Positions 5,350 through 5,680 of a stretch of 5,680 nt of DNA are shown here, one piece after another. Within the stretch, counting starts at the first letter, position 1. Every line of letters begins with the position of its first letter. The DNA lies in NCBI GenBank assembly GCA_031253705.1, contig JAIRVW010000391.1, positions 1-5,680 on the forward strand, given 5' to 3'. The translations under genes were made by a program, and so were the position numbers. Source of the DNA: Brucellaceae bacterium (GTDB lineage: Bacteria > Pseudomonadota > Alphaproteobacteria > Rhizobiales > Rhizobiaceae). A model generated the notes under the pieces. It saw only the letters and a list, made by a program, of their open reading frames with translations, made no database searches and had not been told where the DNA came from.

Positions 5350-5680
5350 ATGACGCATATTTTAACCGCACAACACCGCCGGTTAAACTGGAGCGAGTGG
5401 GGCAACCCGCAAGGTCAACCGGTTATCTTTTGTACCGGTGCGGGTATGGCCGGAGCCTTACCTTTCGGTGAAGAGACGGCACAGGCTCTCGGCTTGCACA
5501 TCATCACTGTTGATCGTCCGGGGCTTGGCGGATCGGATCATGATCCTGCCAAAAGCTTTGACAGTTGGTGCGCTGATATACGTGCATTACTGGCTTATAT
5601 CGGTGTTGAAAAGGCGCATAGTATCGGCTTCTCACAAGGCGCACCTTTTGCGCTTGCACTTGGTGCTGCAGGTCTGGCGC
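5350..5680 (+). CDS. Alpha/beta hydrolase (N-terminal part, cut by window edge)
   Basis: First 110 codons of an alpha/beta-hydrolase-fold enzyme, translated by hand from the ATG at 5350; the gene continues past the right edge. Visible elements: a strand and oxyanion-hole region VIFCTGAGMAG (25-35), the family motif ITVDRPGLGGSD (52-63), and the nucleophile elbow GFSQG (93-97) with Ser95 as the expected catalytic serine. The acid and histidine of the triad would lie in the missing part. Most such enzymes act on esters, amides or epoxides in the cytoplasm; no substrate can be assigned. The start has only a weak GAG upstream, but no other nearby Met precedes the conserved region. It is co-directional with the AraC-family gene, 94 bases away, so it may or may not belong to that regulator's targets. 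Confidence 0.88.
   Translation, partial: MTHILTAQHRRLNWSEWGNPQGQPVIFCTGAGMAGALPFGEETAQALGLHIITVDRPGLGGSDHDPAKSFDSWCADIRALLAYIGVEKAHSIGFSQGAPFALALGAAGLA

Noticed and set aside
1..5680. CRISPR array, tRNA, rRNA, insertion sequence or attachment site
   Set aside because: There are no spaced long repeats, no cloverleaf-like or rRNA-like stretch, no transposase motifs and no flanking inverted repeats with target duplications.

Overview
The window is ordinary bacterial chromosome with compact coding regions and short AT-rich gaps. Its gene families (an AmiC/AmiR-type sensor and antiterminator, an Opp/Dpp-type ABC importer, a NimT/NimR-like pair) and moderate GC suggest a proteobacterium. An alphaproteobacterium of the Brucella/Ochrobactrum kind is my best guess, from general impression only. 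No rRNA, tRNA, insertion sequence, CRISPR array or phage gene is visible.

Left part (1-3090, minus strand): a four-gene operon reading right to left. It encodes an AmiC-like cytoplasmic ligand sensor, an AmiR-like ANTAR RNA-binding antiterminator, a DppC-type permease and a DppB-type permease that runs off the left edge. The junctions are 1-base, 26-base and 1-base overlaps, so the four products are probably translationally coupled. Ahead of the sensor gene is a likely sigma-70 promoter. A GC-rich hairpin followed by two U-runs lies between that promoter and the ribosome binding site. Only about 17 bases separate it from the start codon, so any transcript of the operon must pass through it. 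The simplest reading is a self-controlled attenuator: with ligand bound, the sensor releases the ANTAR protein, which lets polymerase pass the hairpin and express its own sensor plus an importer, presumably for the same or a related nitrogen compound.

Middle (3164-5255): a 12-TM MFS carrier of the CynX/NimT family (minus strand) and a divergent AraC-family regulator (plus strand) share a 76- to 85-base promoter region. The arrangement matches E. coli nimT/nimR (yeaN/yeaM). A good sigma-70 promoter for the regulator is visible, overlapped by an inverted repeat that may be an operator.

Right edge (5350-5680, plus strand): the first 110 codons of an alpha/beta hydrolase with a Gly-Phe-Ser-Gln-Gly nucleophile elbow.

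Most worth following up are the attenuator ahead of the sensor gene and the combination of AmiC/AmiR-type control with an oligopeptide-type transporter. No stretch over 300 bases lacks a gene. The longest gap, 2973-3163, holds the promoter, the attenuator and several small dyads.
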